Positions 41,794-54,938 of a stretch of DNA of 64,000 bases are shown in pieces. A program made the translations under genes and the position numbers. Source of the stretch: Hetaerina americana (Eukaryota; Arthropoda; Insecta; Odonata; Calopterygidae); NCBI GenBank assembly GCA_022747635.1, contig JAKTNV010000163.1, forward strand, positions 248,001 through 312,000, in the 5' to 3' direction. Numbering within the stretch: the first letter of the stretch is position 1; the number at the start of each line of letters is the position of its first letter. The notes beneath the pieces were generated by a model. The model made no database searches and was not told the origin of the DNA. It worked only from the letters and a program-made list of their open reading frames with translations.

Positions 41794-43256
41794 TTGCTCC
41801 GTTGTGTTCATTTTCAATTACCTTTTTCAACAAAGAGTAAAAACAACGTTAAAATAAACTAACTTACAACAGACACCACCATACTCACAGCCTTAATATC
41901 CACGAAGCACAGACGACTCAATGTTGATATTTTAATTCGTTGCTCCGTTGTTTTCATTCTCAATTACCTTTTTCAACAAACAGTAAAAACATCGATATAA
42001 TAAACTAACTTACAACTGACACCACCATACTCACAGCTTAAATATCCACGAAGCACGGACGACTCAATTTTGATATTTTATTTCGTTGCTCCGTTGTTTT
42101 CATTCTCAATTACCTTTTTCAACAAACAGTAGAAACAACGATAATATAAACTAACTTACAACAGACACCACCATACTCACAGCGCAAATATCCACGAAGC
42201 ACGGACGACTCAATATTGTTATTTTAATTCGTTGCTCCTTTGTTTTCATTCTTAATTACCTTTTTCAATAAACAGTAAAAACAACGATAAAATAAACTAA
42301 CTTACAACAGACACCACTATACTCGCTGCTTAAATATCCACGAAGCACGGACGACTCAATGATGATATTTTAATTCGTTGCTCCATTGTTTTCATTCTCA
42401 ATCACCTTTTTCAACAAACAGTAAAAAAAACGATAAAATAAACTAACTTACAACAGACACCACCATACTCACAGCATAAATATCCACGAAGCACGGACGA
42501 CTCAATGTTGAATTTTTAATTCGTTGCTCCGTTGTTTTCATTCTCAATTACCTTTTTCAACAAACAGTAAAAAAACGATAAAATAAACTAACTTACAACA
42601 GACACCACCATACTCACAGCTTAAATATCAACGAAGCACGGACGACTCAATGTTGGAATTTTAATTCGTTGCTCCGTTGTGTTCATTTTCAATTACCTTT
42701 TTCAACAAACAGTAAAAACAACGATAAAATAAACGAACTTACAACAGACACCACCGTACTCACAGCCTTAATATCCACGAAGCACAGACGACTCAATGTT
42801 GATATTTTAATTCGTTGCTCCGTTGTGTTCATTCTCAATTACCTTTTTCAACAAACATTAAAAACATCGATAAAATAAACTAACTTACAACAGACACCAC
42901 CATACTCACAGCTTAAATATCCACGAAGCACAGACGACTCTATGTTGATATTTTAATTCGTTGCTCCGTTGTTTTCATTTTCAATTACCTTTTTCAACAA
43001 ACAGTAAAAACAACGATAAAATAAACTAACTTACAACAAACACCACCATACTCACAGCTTAAATATTCACGAAGCACGGACGACTGAAAGTTGATATTTT
43101 AATTCGTTGCTCCGTTGTTTTCATTCTCAATTACCTTTTTCAACAAACAGTAATAACAACGATAAAATAAACTAACTTACAACAGACACCACCATACTCA
43201 CAGCTAAAATATCCACGAAGCACGGACTACTTAATGTTGATATTTTAATTCGTTGC
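41571..43256 (+). repeat. Satellite segment sharing markers with 46.97 kb (offset 5399 bp)
   Basis: Rare markers cttattacag, aatgtccgcgacgc, gttgctacg and aacaacgttaaaat recur at 46970-47260 at a 5399-bp offset (37 monomers minus 3 bp). Downstream, 47.4 kb has an added cgtacgac/taagtcc unit, while 42.04 kb goes straight to a caattttgat unit (with ttttatttcg). The rest, to 43256, is colinear with common classes. Confidence 0.78.
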
Positions 43257-44790
43257 TTTGTTGTTTTCATTCTCAATTACATTTTTCAACAAACAGTAAA
43301 AACAACGATAAAATAAACTAACTTACAACAGACACCACTATACTCGCTGCTTAAATATCCACGAAGCACGGACGACTCAATGATGATATTTTAATTCGTT
43401 GTTCCGTTGTTTTAATTCTCAATTACCTTTTTCAACAAACAGTATAAAAAACGATAAAATAAACTAACTTACAACAGACACCACCATACTCACAGCTTAA
43501 ATATCCACGAAACACGGCGACTCAATGTTGATATTTTAATTCGTTGCTCCGTTGTTTTCATTCTCAATGACCTTTTTCAACAAACAGTAAAAACAACGAT
43601 AAAATAAACTAACTTACAACAGAACCCACCATACTCACAGCTTAAATGTCCACGAAGCACGGACGACTCAATGTTGATATTTTAATTCGTTGCTCCGTTG
43701 TTTTCATTCTCAATTACCTTTTTCAACAAACATTAAAAACATCGATAAAATAAACTAACTTACAACAGACACCACCATACTCACAGCTTAAATATCAACG
43801 AAGCACGGACGACTCAATGTTGGAATTTTAATTCGTTGCTCCGTTGTGTTCATTTTCAATTACCTTTTTCAACAAAGAGTAAAAACAACGATAAAATAAA
43901 CTAACTTACAACAGACACCACCATACTCACAGCCTTAATATCCACGAAGCACAGACGACTCAATGTTGATATTTTAATTCGTTGCTCCGTTGTTTTCATT
44001 CTCAATTACTTTTTTCAACAAACAGTAGAAACAACGATAATATAAACTAACTTACAACAGACACCACCATACTCACAGCGCAAATATCCACGAAGCACGG
44101 ACGACTCAATATTGTTATTTTAATTCGTTGCTCCTTTGTTTTCATTCTTAATTACCTTTTTCAATAAACAGTAAAAACAACGATAAAATAAACTAACTTA
44201 CAACAGACACCACTATACTCGCTGCTTAAATATCCACGAAGCACGGACGACTCAATGATGATATTTTAATTCGTTGCTCCATTGTTTTCATTCTCAATCA
44301 CCTTTTTCAACAAAAAGTAAAAAAACGATAAAATAAACTAACTTACAACATACACCACCATACTCACAGCATAAATATCCACGAAGCACGGACGACTCAA
44401 TGTTGAATTTTTAATTCGTTGCTCCGTTGTTATCATTCTTAATTATATTTTTCAACAAACAGTAAAAACTACGATAAAATAAACTAACTTAGAACAGACA
44501 CCACCATATTCACAGCTTAAATATCCACGAAGCACGGACGACTCAATGTTGATATTTTAATTCGTTGCTCCGTTGTTTTCATTCTAAATAACATTTTTCA
44601 ACAAACAGTAAAAACAACGATAAAATAAACTAACTTACAACAGACACCACCATATCCACAGCTTAAATATTCACGAAGCACAGACGACTGAAAGTTGATA
44701 TTTTAATTCGTTGCTCCGCTGTTTTCATTCTCAATTACTTTTTTCAACAAACAGTGGAAACAACGATAAAATAAACTAACTTACAACAGA
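43257..44790 (+). repeat. Dispersed 1.5-kb block, copy 2
   Basis: Partner of 34358-35900. It has gctttgttg with caattacattt, ctatactcgctgc, cgaaacacggcgact, agaacccacc, ggaatttt, cctt, gcgcaaatatcc, cataaatatcc, and ctccgctg with cagtggaaac. The part from about 43780 also resembles 39.11-40.3 kb at an offset of about 4669 bp, so this stretch has at least two relatives in the window. Confidence 0.8.
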
Positions 44791-46969
44791 CACCACCATA
44801 CTCACAGCTCAAATATCCACGAAGCACGGACTACTCAATGTTGATATTTTAATTCGTTGCTCCGTTGTTTTCATTCTCAATTACTTTTTTCAACAAACAG
44901 TAGAAACAACGATAAAATAAACTAACTTACAACAGACACCACCATACTCACAGCTCAAATATCCACGAAGCACGGACGACTCAATATTGTTATTTTAATT
45001 CGTTGCTCCTTTGTTTTCATTCTTAATTACCTTTTTCAATAAACAGTAAAAACCACGATAAAATAAACTAACTTACAACAGACACCACCATACTCACAGC
45101 TTAAATGTCCACGAAGCACGGACGACTCAATGATGATATTTTAATTCGTTCCTCCGTTGTTTTCATTCTCAATTACCTTTTTCAACAAACAGTAAAAACA
45201 ACGATAAAATAAACTAACTTACAACAGACACCACCATACTCACAGCCTTAATATCCACGAAGCACAGACGACTCAATGTTGATATTTTAATTCGTTGCTC
45301 CGTTGTGTTCATTCTCAATTACCTTTTTCAACAAACATTAAAAACATCGATAAAATAAACTAACTTACAACAGACCCCACCATACTCACTGCTTAAATAT
45401 CCACGAAGCACGGACGACTCAATGTTGATATTTTAATTCGTTGCTCCATTGTTTTCATTCTCAATTACCTTTTTCAACAAAACGTAAAAACAACGATAAA
45501 ATAAACTAACTTACAACAGACACCACCATACTCACAGCTTAAATATCCACGAAGCACAGACGACTCTATGTTGATATTTTAATTCGTTGCTCCGTTGTTT
45601 TCATTTTCAATTACCTTTTTCAACAAACAGTAATAACAACGATAAAATAAACTAACTTACAACAGACACCACCATACTCACAGCTAAAATATCCACGAAG
45701 CACGGACTACTTAATGTTGATATTTTAATTCGTTGCTCCGTTGTTTTCATTCTCAATTACCTTTTTCAACAAACAGTAAAAACAACGATAAAATAAACTA
45801 ACTTACAACAGACACCACCATACTCTCAGCTTAAATATTCACGAAGCACGGACGACTGAAAGTTGATATTTTAATACGTTGCTCCGTTGTTTTCATTCTC
45901 AATTACTTTTTTCAGCAAAAAGTAAAAACAAAAATAAAATAAACTAACTTACAACAGACACCACCATACTCACAGCTTAAATATCCACGAAGCACGGACT
46001 ACTCAATGTTGATATTTTAATTCGTTGCTCCGTTGTTTTCATTCTCAATTACCTTTTTCAACAAACAGTAAAAACAACGATAAAATAAACTAAATTACAA
46101 CAGACCCCACCATACTCACAGCTTAAATATGCACGAAGCACGGACGACTCAATATTGTTATTTTAATTCGTTGCTCCTTTGTTTTCATTCTTAATTACCT
46201 TTTTCAATAAACAGTAAAAACAACGATAAAATAAACTAACTTACAACAGACACCACCATACTCACAGCTTAAATATTCACGAAGCACGGACGACTGAAAG
46301 TTGATATTTTAATTCGTTGCTCCGTTGTTTTCATTCTCAATTACCTTTTTCAACAAACAGTAATAACAACGATAAAATAAACTAACTTACAACAGACACC
46401 ACCATACTCACAGCTAAAATATCCACGAAGCACGGACTACTTAATGTTGATATTTTAATTCGTTGCTCCGTTGTTTTCATTCTCAATTACCTTTTTCAAC
46501 AAACAGTAAAAACAACGATAAAATAAACTAACTTACAACAGACACCACCATACTCACAGCTTAAATATCAACGAAGCACGGACGACTCAATGTTGGAATT
46601 TTAATTCGTTGCTCCGTTGTGTTCATTTTCAATTACCTTTTTCAACAAACAGTAATAAAAACGATAAAATAAACTAACTTACAACAGACACCACCATACT
46701 CACAGCTCAAATATCCACGAAGCACGGACTACTCAATGTTGATATTTTAATTCGTTGCTCCGTTGTTTTCATTCTCAATTACCTTTTTCTACAAACAGTA
46801 AAAAAAACGATAAAATAAACTAACTTACAACAGACCCCACCATACTCACAGCTTAAATATGCACGAAGCACGGACGACTCAATGTTTATATTTTAATTCG
46901 TTGCTCCGTTGTTTTCATTCCCAATTACCTTTTTCAACAAACAGTAATAACAACGATAAAATAAACTAA
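44791..46969 (+). repeat. Mixed satellite monomers
   Basis: About 15 units. Those at 44.93-45.5 kb follow 32.68-33.23 and 40.12-40.67 kb (gttcctccg, cactgcttaaatatcc with ctccattg, caaaacgtaaa). The unit near 45.8-45.95 kb is unusual (catactctcagc, ttaatacgttg, ttcagcaaaaag). A chimeric unit near 46.13-46.16 kb joins tatgcacg to caatattgttattt. Only satellite is present. Confidence 0.78.
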
Positions 46970-49880
46970 CTTATTACAGACACCACCATACTCACAGCTT
47001 AAATGTCCGCGACGCACGGACGACTCAATGTTGATATTTTTATTCGTTGCTACGTTGTTTTCATTCTCAATTACCTTTTTCAACAAACAGTAAAAACAAC
47101 GATAAAATTAACTAACTTACAACAGACACCACCATACTCACAGCTTAAATATCAACGAAGCACGGACGACTCAATGTTGGAATTTTAATTCGTTGCTCCG
47201 TTGTGTTCATTTTCAATTACCTTTTTCAACAAAGAGTAAAAACAACGTTAAAATAAACTAACTTACAACAGACACCACCATACTCACAGCCTTAATATCC
47301 ACGAAGCACAGACGACTCAATGTTGATATTTTAATTCGTTGCTCCGTTGTTTTCATTCTCAATTACCTTTTTCAACAAACAGTAAAAACATCGATATAAT
47401 AAACTAACTTACAACTGACACCACCATACTCACAGCTTAAATATCCACGAAGCACGTACGACTCAATGTTGATATTTTAAGTCCTTTCTCCGTTGTTTTC
47501 ATTCTTAATTACCTTTTTCAACAAACAGTAAAAACAACGATAAAATAAACTAACTTACAACAGAAAGCACCATACTCACAGCTTAAATATCCACGAAGCA
47601 CGGACGACTCAATTTTGATATTTTAATTCGTTGCTCCGTTGTTTTCATTCTCAATTACCTTTTTCAACAAACAGTAGAAACAACGATAATATAAACTAAC
47701 CTACAACAGACACCACCATACTCACAGCGCAAATATCCACGAAGCACGGACGACTCAATATTGTTATTTTAATTCGTTGCTCCTTTGTTTTCATTCTTAA
47801 TTACCTTTTTCAATAAACAGTAAAAACAACGATAAAATAAACTAACTTACAACAGACACCACTATACTCGCTGCTTAAATATCCACGAAGCACGGACGAC
47901 TCAATGATGATAATTTAATTCGTTACTCCATTGTTTTCATTCTCAATCACCTTTTTCAACAAACAGTAAAAAAAACGATAAAATAAACTAACTTACAACA
48001 GACACCACCATACTCACAGCATAAATATCCACGAAGCACGGACGACTCAATGTTGAATTTTTAATTCGTTGCTCCGTTGTTTTCATTCTCAATTACCTTT
48101 TTCAACAAACAGTAAAAAAAACGATAAAATAAACTAACTTACAACAGACACCACCATACTCACAGCTTAAATATCAACGAAGCACGGACGACTCAATGTT
48201 GGAATTTTAATTCGTTGCTCCGTTGTGTTCATTCTCAATTACCTTTTTCAAAAACAGTAAAAACTACGATAAAATAAACTAACTTAGAACAGACACCACC
48301 ATATTCACAGCTTAAATATCCACGAAGCACGGACGACTCAATGTTGATATTTTAATTCGTTGCTCCATTGTTTTCATTCTCAATTACCTTTTTCAACAAA
48401 ACGTAAAAACAACGATAAAATAAACTAACTTACAACAGACACCACCATACTCACAGCTTAAATATCCACGAAGCACAGACGACTCTATGTTGATATTTTA
48501 ATTCGTTGCTCCGTTGTTTTCATTTTCAATTACCTTTTTCAACAAACAGTAAAAACAACGATAAAATAAACTAACTTACAACAAACACCACCATACTCAC
48601 AGCTTAAATATTCACGAAGCACGGACGACTGAAAGTTGATATTTTAATTCGTTGCTCCGTTGTTTTCATTCTCAATTACCTTTTTCAACAAACAGTAATA
48701 ACAACGATAAAATAAACTAACTTACAACAGACACCACCATACTCACAGCTAAAATATCCACGAAGCACGGACGACTCAATGATTATATTTTAATTCGTTG
48801 CTCCGTTGTTTTCATTCTCAATTACCATTTTCTACAAAAAGTAAAAACAACGATAAAATAAACTAACTTACAACAGGACCACCATACTCACAGCTTAAAT
48901 ATCCACGAAGCACGGACGACTCAATGTTGATATTTTAATTCGTTGCTCCGTTGTTTTCATTCTAAATAACATTTTTCAACAAACAGTAAAAACAACGATA
49001 AAATAAACTAACTTACAACAGACACCACCATATCCACAGCTTAAATATTCACGAAGCACAGACGACTGAAAGTTGATATTTTAATTCTTTGCTCCGTTGT
49101 TTTCATTCTCAATTACTTTTTTCAACAAACAGTAGAAACAACGATAAAATAAACTAACTTACAACAGACACCACCATACTCACAGCTCAAATATCCACGA
49201 AGCACGGACTACTCAATGTTGATATTTTAATTCGTTGCTCCGTTGTTTTCATTCTCAATTACCTTTTTCAACAAACAGTAAAAAAACGATAAAATAAACT
49301 AACTTACAACAGACACCACCATACTCACAGCTTAAATATCAACGAAGCACGGACGACTCAATGTTGGAATTTTAATTCGTTGCTCCGTTGTTTTCATTTT
49401 CAATTACCTTTTTCAACAAACAGTAAAAACAACGATAAAATAAACTAACTTACAACAGACACCACCATACTCACAGCTTAAATATCCACGAAGCACGGAC
49501 GACTCAATGATGATATTTTAATTCGTTGTTCCGTTGTTTTAATTCTCAATTTCCTTTTTCAACAAACAGTATAAAAAACGATAAAATAAATCAACTTACA
49601 ACAGACAATCCCATACTTACCGCTTAAATGTCCACGAAGCACGGACGACTCACTGTTGATATTTTAATTCCTTGCTCCGTTGTTTTCATTCTCAATTACC
49701 TTTTTCAACAAACAGTATAAAAACGATAAAATAAACTAACTTACAACAGACACCACCATACTCACAGCTTAAATATCCACGAAACACGGCGACTCAATGT
49801 TGATATTTTAATTCGTTGCTCCGTTGTTTTCATTCTCAATTACCTTTTTCAACAAACAGTAAAAACAACGATAAAATAAA
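46970..49880 (+). repeat. Mixed satellite monomers with a dispersed copy at 54.9 kb
   Basis: From 47471 to about 48258 this matches 54900-55687 at an offset of 7429 bp (51 monomers minus 17 bp). Shared rare markers are agaaagcacc (47562/54991) and the short tttttcaaaaacag (about 48246/55675). Units after 48260 include ctctatg, a gattatatt unit, the 145-bp caggaccacc unit, aaataacatt, a caatttcctttttc variant near 49550, and a 145-bp cgaaacacggcgact unit. Confidence 0.8.
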
Positions 49881-50460
49881 CTAACTTACAACAGACAACA
49901 CCATACTTACAGCTTAAATGTCAACAAGCACGGACGACTCAATGTTGATATTTTAATTCGTTGCTCCGTTGTTTTCATTCTCAATTACCGTTTTCAACAA
50001 ACATTAAAAACATCGATAAAATAAACTAACTTACAACAGACCCCACCATACTCACTGCTTAAATATCCACGAAGCACGGACGACTGAATGTTGATATTTT
50101 AATTCGTTGCTCCATTGTTTTCATTCTCAATCACCTTTTTCAACAAACAGTAAAAAAACGATTAAATAAACTAACTTACAACAGACAACACCATACTTAC
50201 AGCTTAAATGTCAACAAGCACGGACGACTCAATGTTGATATTTTAATTCGTTGCTCCGTTGTTTTCATTCTCAATTACCGTTTTCAACAAACATTAAAAA
50301 CATCGATAAAATAAACTAACTTACAACAGACCCCACCATACTCACTGCTTAAATATCCACGAAGCACGGACGACTCAATGTTGATATTTTAATTCGTTGC
50401 TCCATTGTTTTCATTCTCAATCACCTTTTTCAACAAACAGTAAAAAAACGATTAAATAAA
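49881..50460 (+). repeat. Dimer tandem duplication (2 x 290 bp)
   Basis: A pair of monomers, acaacaccatacttac/aatgtcaacaagc/ttaccgttttc followed by accccaccatac/cactgc/ctccattg/caatcacc/gattaaat, occurs at 49881-50170 and again at 50171-50460. The offset is 290 bp (2 x 146 minus 2). The only difference I see is cgactgaatg near 50081 against cgactcaatg near 50371. This is the shortest young duplication in the window. Confidence 0.93.
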
Positions 50461-52811
50461 CTAACTTACAACAGACACCACCATACTCACAGCATAAATA
50501 TCCACGAAGCACGGACGACTCAATGTTGAATTTTTAATTCGTTGCTCCGTTGTTTTCATTCTCAATTATATTTTTCAACAAACAGTAAAAACTACGATAA
50601 AATAAACTAACTTAGAACAGACACCACCATATTCACAGCTTAAATATCCACGAAGCACGGACGACTCAATGTTGATATTTTAATTCGTTGCTCCGTTGTG
50701 TTCATTCTCAATTACCTTTTTCAACAAAACGTAAAAACAACGACAAAATAAACTAACTTACAACAGACACCACCATACTCACAGCTTAAATATCCACGAA
50801 GCACAGACGACTCTATGTTGATATTTTAATTCGTTGCTCCGTTGTTTTCATTTTTAATTACCTTTTTCAACAAACAGTAAAAACAACGATAAAATAATCT
50901 AACTTACAACAGACACCACCATACTCACAGCTTAAATATTCACGAAGCACGGACGACTGAAAGTTGATATTTTAATTCGTTGCTCCGTTGTTTTCATTCT
51001 AAATTACCTTTTTCAACAAACAGTAATAACAACGATAAAATAAACTAACTTACAAAAGACACCACCATACTCACAGCTAAAATATCCACGAAGCACGGAC
51101 TACTTAATGTTTATATTTTAATTCGTTGCTCCGTTGTTTTCATTCTCAATTACCTTTTTCCTCAAACAGTAAAAATAACGATAAAATAAACTAACTTACA
51201 ACAGACACCACCATACTCACAGCTTAAATATCCACGAAGCACGGACGACTCAATGTTGATATTTTAAGTCCTTTCTCCGTTGTTTTCATTCTTAATAACC
51301 TTTTTCAACAAACAGTAAAAACAACGATAAAATAAACTAACTTACAACAGAAACCACCATACTCACAGCTTAAATATCCACGAAGCACGGACAACTCAAT
51401 TTTGATATTTTAATTCGTTGCTCCGTTGTTTTCATTCTCAATTACCTTTTTCAACAAACAGTAGAAACAACGATAAAATAAACTAACTTACAACAGACAC
51501 CACCATACTCACAGCTCAAATATCCACGAAGCACGGACGACTCAATATTGATATTTTAATTCGTTGCTCCGTTGTTTTCATTCTCAATTACATTTTTCAA
51601 CAAATAGTAAAAACAACGATAAAATAAACTATCTTACAACAGACACCACTATACTCGCTGCTTAAATATCCACGAAGCACGGACGACTCAATGATGATAT
51701 TTTAATTCGTTGTTCCGATGTTTTAATTCTCAATTACCTTTTTCAACAAACAGTATAAAAAACGATAAAATAAACTAACTTACAACAGACCCCACCATAC
51801 TCACAGCTTAAATATGCACGAAGCACGGACGACTCAATGTTTATATTTTAATTCGTTGCTCCGTTGTTTTCATTCCCAATTACCTTTTTCAACAAACAGT
51901 AAAAACAACGATAAAATAAACTAACTTACAACAGACACCACTATACTCGCTGCTTAAATATCCACGAAGCACGGACGACTCAATGATGATATTTTAATTC
52001 GTTGTTCCGTTGTTTTAATTCTCAATTACCTTTTTCAACAAACAGTATAAAAAACGATAAAATAAACTAACTTACAACAGACACCACCATACTCACAGCT
52101 TAAATATCCACGAAACACGGCGACTCAATGTTGATATTTTAATTCGTTGCTCCGTTGTTTTCATTCTCAATGACCTTTTTCAACAAACAGTAAAAAAAAC
52201 GATAAAATAAACTAACTTACAACAGAACCCACCATACTCACAGCTTAAATGTCAACAAGCACGGACGACTCAATGATGATATTTTAATTCGTTGCTCCGT
52301 TGTTTTCATTCTCAATTACCTTTTTCAACAAACATTAAAAACATCGATAAAATAAACTAACTTACAACAGACCCCACCATACTCACTGCTTAAATATCCA
52401 CGAAGCACGGACGACTCAATGTTGATATTTTAATTCGTTGCTCCAAAGTTTTCATTCTCAATTACCTTTTTCAACAAAACGTAAAAACAACGATAAAATA
52501 AACTAACTTACAACAGACACCACCATACTCACAGCTTAAATATCAACGAAGCACGGACGACTCAATGTTGGAATTTTAATTCGTTGCTCCGTTGTGTTCA
52601 TTTTCAATTACCTTTTTCAACAAAGAGTAAAAACAACGATAAAATAAACTAACTTACAACAGACACCACCATACTCACAGCCTTAATATCCACGAAGCAC
52701 AGACGACTCAATGTTGATATTTTAAATCGTTGCTCCGTTGTTTTCATTCTCAATTACTTTTTTCAACAAACAGTAAAAACATCGATATAATAAACTAACT
52801 TACAACTGACA
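50461..52811 (+). repeat. Mixed monomers including a recurrent 1.1-kb cassette
   Basis: About 16 units. From 51630 to about 52750 they follow 28.15-29.28 kb and 30.78-31.9 kb: ctatactcgctgc with gttgttccg, tatgcacg, ctatactcgctgc again, cgaaacacggcgact, agaacccacc, cactgcttaaatatcc with ctccaaag, ggaatttt, then cctt. Local variants include gttgttccgatg near 51713 and ttttaaatcg near 52724. No other sequence type is present. Confidence 0.8.
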
Positions 52812-53685
52812 CCACCATACTCACAGCTTAAATATCCACGAAGCACGTACGACTCAATGTTGATATTTTAAGTCCTTTCTCCGTTGTTTTCATTCTTAAT
52901 AACCTTTTTCAACAAACAGTAAAAACAACGATAAAATAAACTAACTTACAACAGAAACCACCATACTCACAGCTTAAATATCCACGAAGCACGGACGACT
53001 CAATTTTGATATTTTTATTCGTTGCTCCGTTGTTTTCATTCTCAATTACCTTTTTCAACAAACAGTAGAAACAACGATAATATAAACTAACTTACAACAG
53101 ACACCACCATACTCACAGCGCAATTATCCACGAAGCACGGACGACTCAATATTGTTATTTTAATTCGTTGTCCTTTGTTTTCATTCTTAATTACCTTTTT
53201 CAATAAACAGTAAAAACAACGATAAAATAAACTAACTTACAACAGACACCACTATACTCGCTGCTTAAATATCCACGAAGCACGGACGACTCAATGATGA
53301 TATTTTAATTCGTTGCTCCATTGTTTTCATTCTCAATCACCTTTTTCAACAAACAGTAAAAAAACGATAAAATAAACTAACTTACAACAGACACCACCAT
53401 ACTCACAGCATAAATATCCACGAAGCACGGACGACTCAATGTTGAATTTTTAATTCGTTGCTACGTTGTTTTCATTCTTAATTATATTTTTCAACAAACA
53501 GTAAAAACTACGATAAAATAAACTAACTTAGAACAGACACCACCATATTCACAGCTTAAATATCCACGAAGCACGTACGACTCAATGTTGATATTTTAAG
53601 TCCTTTCTCCGTTGTTTTCATTCTTAATAACCTTTTTCAACAAACAGTAAAAACAACGATAAAATAAACTAACTTACAAACGAAA
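52812..53685 (+). repeat. 6-mer HOR (874 bp), copy 1
   Basis: Six monomers (6 x 146 minus 2 bp): cgtacgac/taagtcc/cttaataacc, caattttgat with tttttattcg, gcgcaattatcc with the one-base-short cgttgtcctttg, ctatactcgctgc, cataaatatcc with gttgctacg, and a catattcacagc unit that becomes cgtacgac/taagtcc. Repeated at once. Confidence 0.92.
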
Positions 53686-54938
53686 CCACCATACTCACAG
53701 CTTAAATATCCACGAAGCACGTACGACTCAATGTTGATATTTTAAGTCCTTTCTCCGTTGTTTTCATTCTTAATAACCTTTTTCAACAAACAGTAAAAAC
53801 AACGATAAAATAAACTAACTTACAACAGAAACCACCATACTCACAGCTTAAATATCCACGAAGCACGGACGACTCAATTTTGATATTTTTATTCGTTGCT
53901 CCGTTGTTTTCATTCTCAATTACCTTTTTCAACAAACAGTAGAAACAACGATAATATAAACTAACTTACAACAGACACCACCATACTCACAGCGCAATTA
54001 TCCACGAAGCACGGACGACTCAATATTGTTATTTTAATTCGTTGTCCTTTGTTTTCATTCTTAATTACCTTTTTCAATAAACAGTAAAAACAACGATAAA
54101 ATAAACTAACTTACAACAGACACCACTATACTCGCTGCTTAAATATCCACGAAGCACGGACGACTCAATGATGATATTTTAATTCGTTGCTCCATTGTTT
54201 TCATTCTCAATCACCTTTTTCAACAAACAGTAAAAAAACGATAAAATAAACTAACTTACAACAGACACCACCATACTCACAGCATAAATATCCACGAAGC
54301 ACGGACGACTCAATGTTGAATTTTTAATTCGTTGCTACGTTGTTTTCATTCTTAATTATATTTTTCAACAAACAGTAAAAACTACGATAAAATAAACTAA
54401 CTTAGAACAGACACCACCATATTCACAGCTTAAATATCCACGAAGCACGGACGACTCAATGATGATATTTAATTCGTTGCTCCGTTGTTTTCATTCTCAA
54501 TTACCATTTTCCACAAAAAGTAAAAACAACGATAAAAAAAACTAACTTACAACAGGACCACCATACTCACAGCTTAAATATCCACGAAGCACGGACGACT
54601 CAATGTTGATATTTTAATTCGTTGCTCCGTTGTTTTCATTCTCAATAACTTTTTTCAACTAACAGTAAAAACATCGATATAATAAACTAACTTACAACTG
54701 ACACCACCATACTCACAGCTTAAATATCCACGAAGCACGTACGACTCAATGTTGATATTTTAAGTCCTTTCTCCGTTGTTTTCATTCTTAATAACCTTTT
54801 TCAACAAACAGTAAAAACAACGATAAAATAAACTAACTTACAAACGAAACCACCATACTCACAGCTTAAATATCCACGAAGCACGTACGACTCAATGTTG
54901 ATATTTTAAGTCCTTTCTCCGTTGTTTTCATTCTTAAT
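53576..54938 (+). repeat. 8-monomer offset duplication (1164 bp)
   Basis: The stretch 53576-53774 (cgtacgac, taagtcc, cttaataacc, then the rare caaacgaaacc) recurs at 54740-54938. The offset is 1164 bp (8 monomers minus 4). It overlaps and post-dates or accompanies the 874-bp duplication, since the caaacgaaacc junction marker appears only at 53681 and 54845. Confidence 0.82.
53686..54449 (+). repeat. 6-mer HOR, partial copy 2
   Basis: Matches copy 1 for about 764 bp with all rare markers (gcgcaattatcc at 53119/53993, cgttgtcctttg, gttgctacg). It diverges at 54450, where cacggacgac replaces cacgtacgac. I saw no difference within the matched part. Confidence 0.92.

Noticed and set aside
42669..42878. 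Short open frame of 69 codons on the + strand
   Set aside because: Same monomer frame as the one at 2121, with a similar translated sequence because the DNA is the same repeat. Not a gene family.
47003..47188. Short open frame of 61 codons on the + strand
   Set aside because: Satellite shadow created by the cgcgacgcacgg and tttttattcg variants removing stops.
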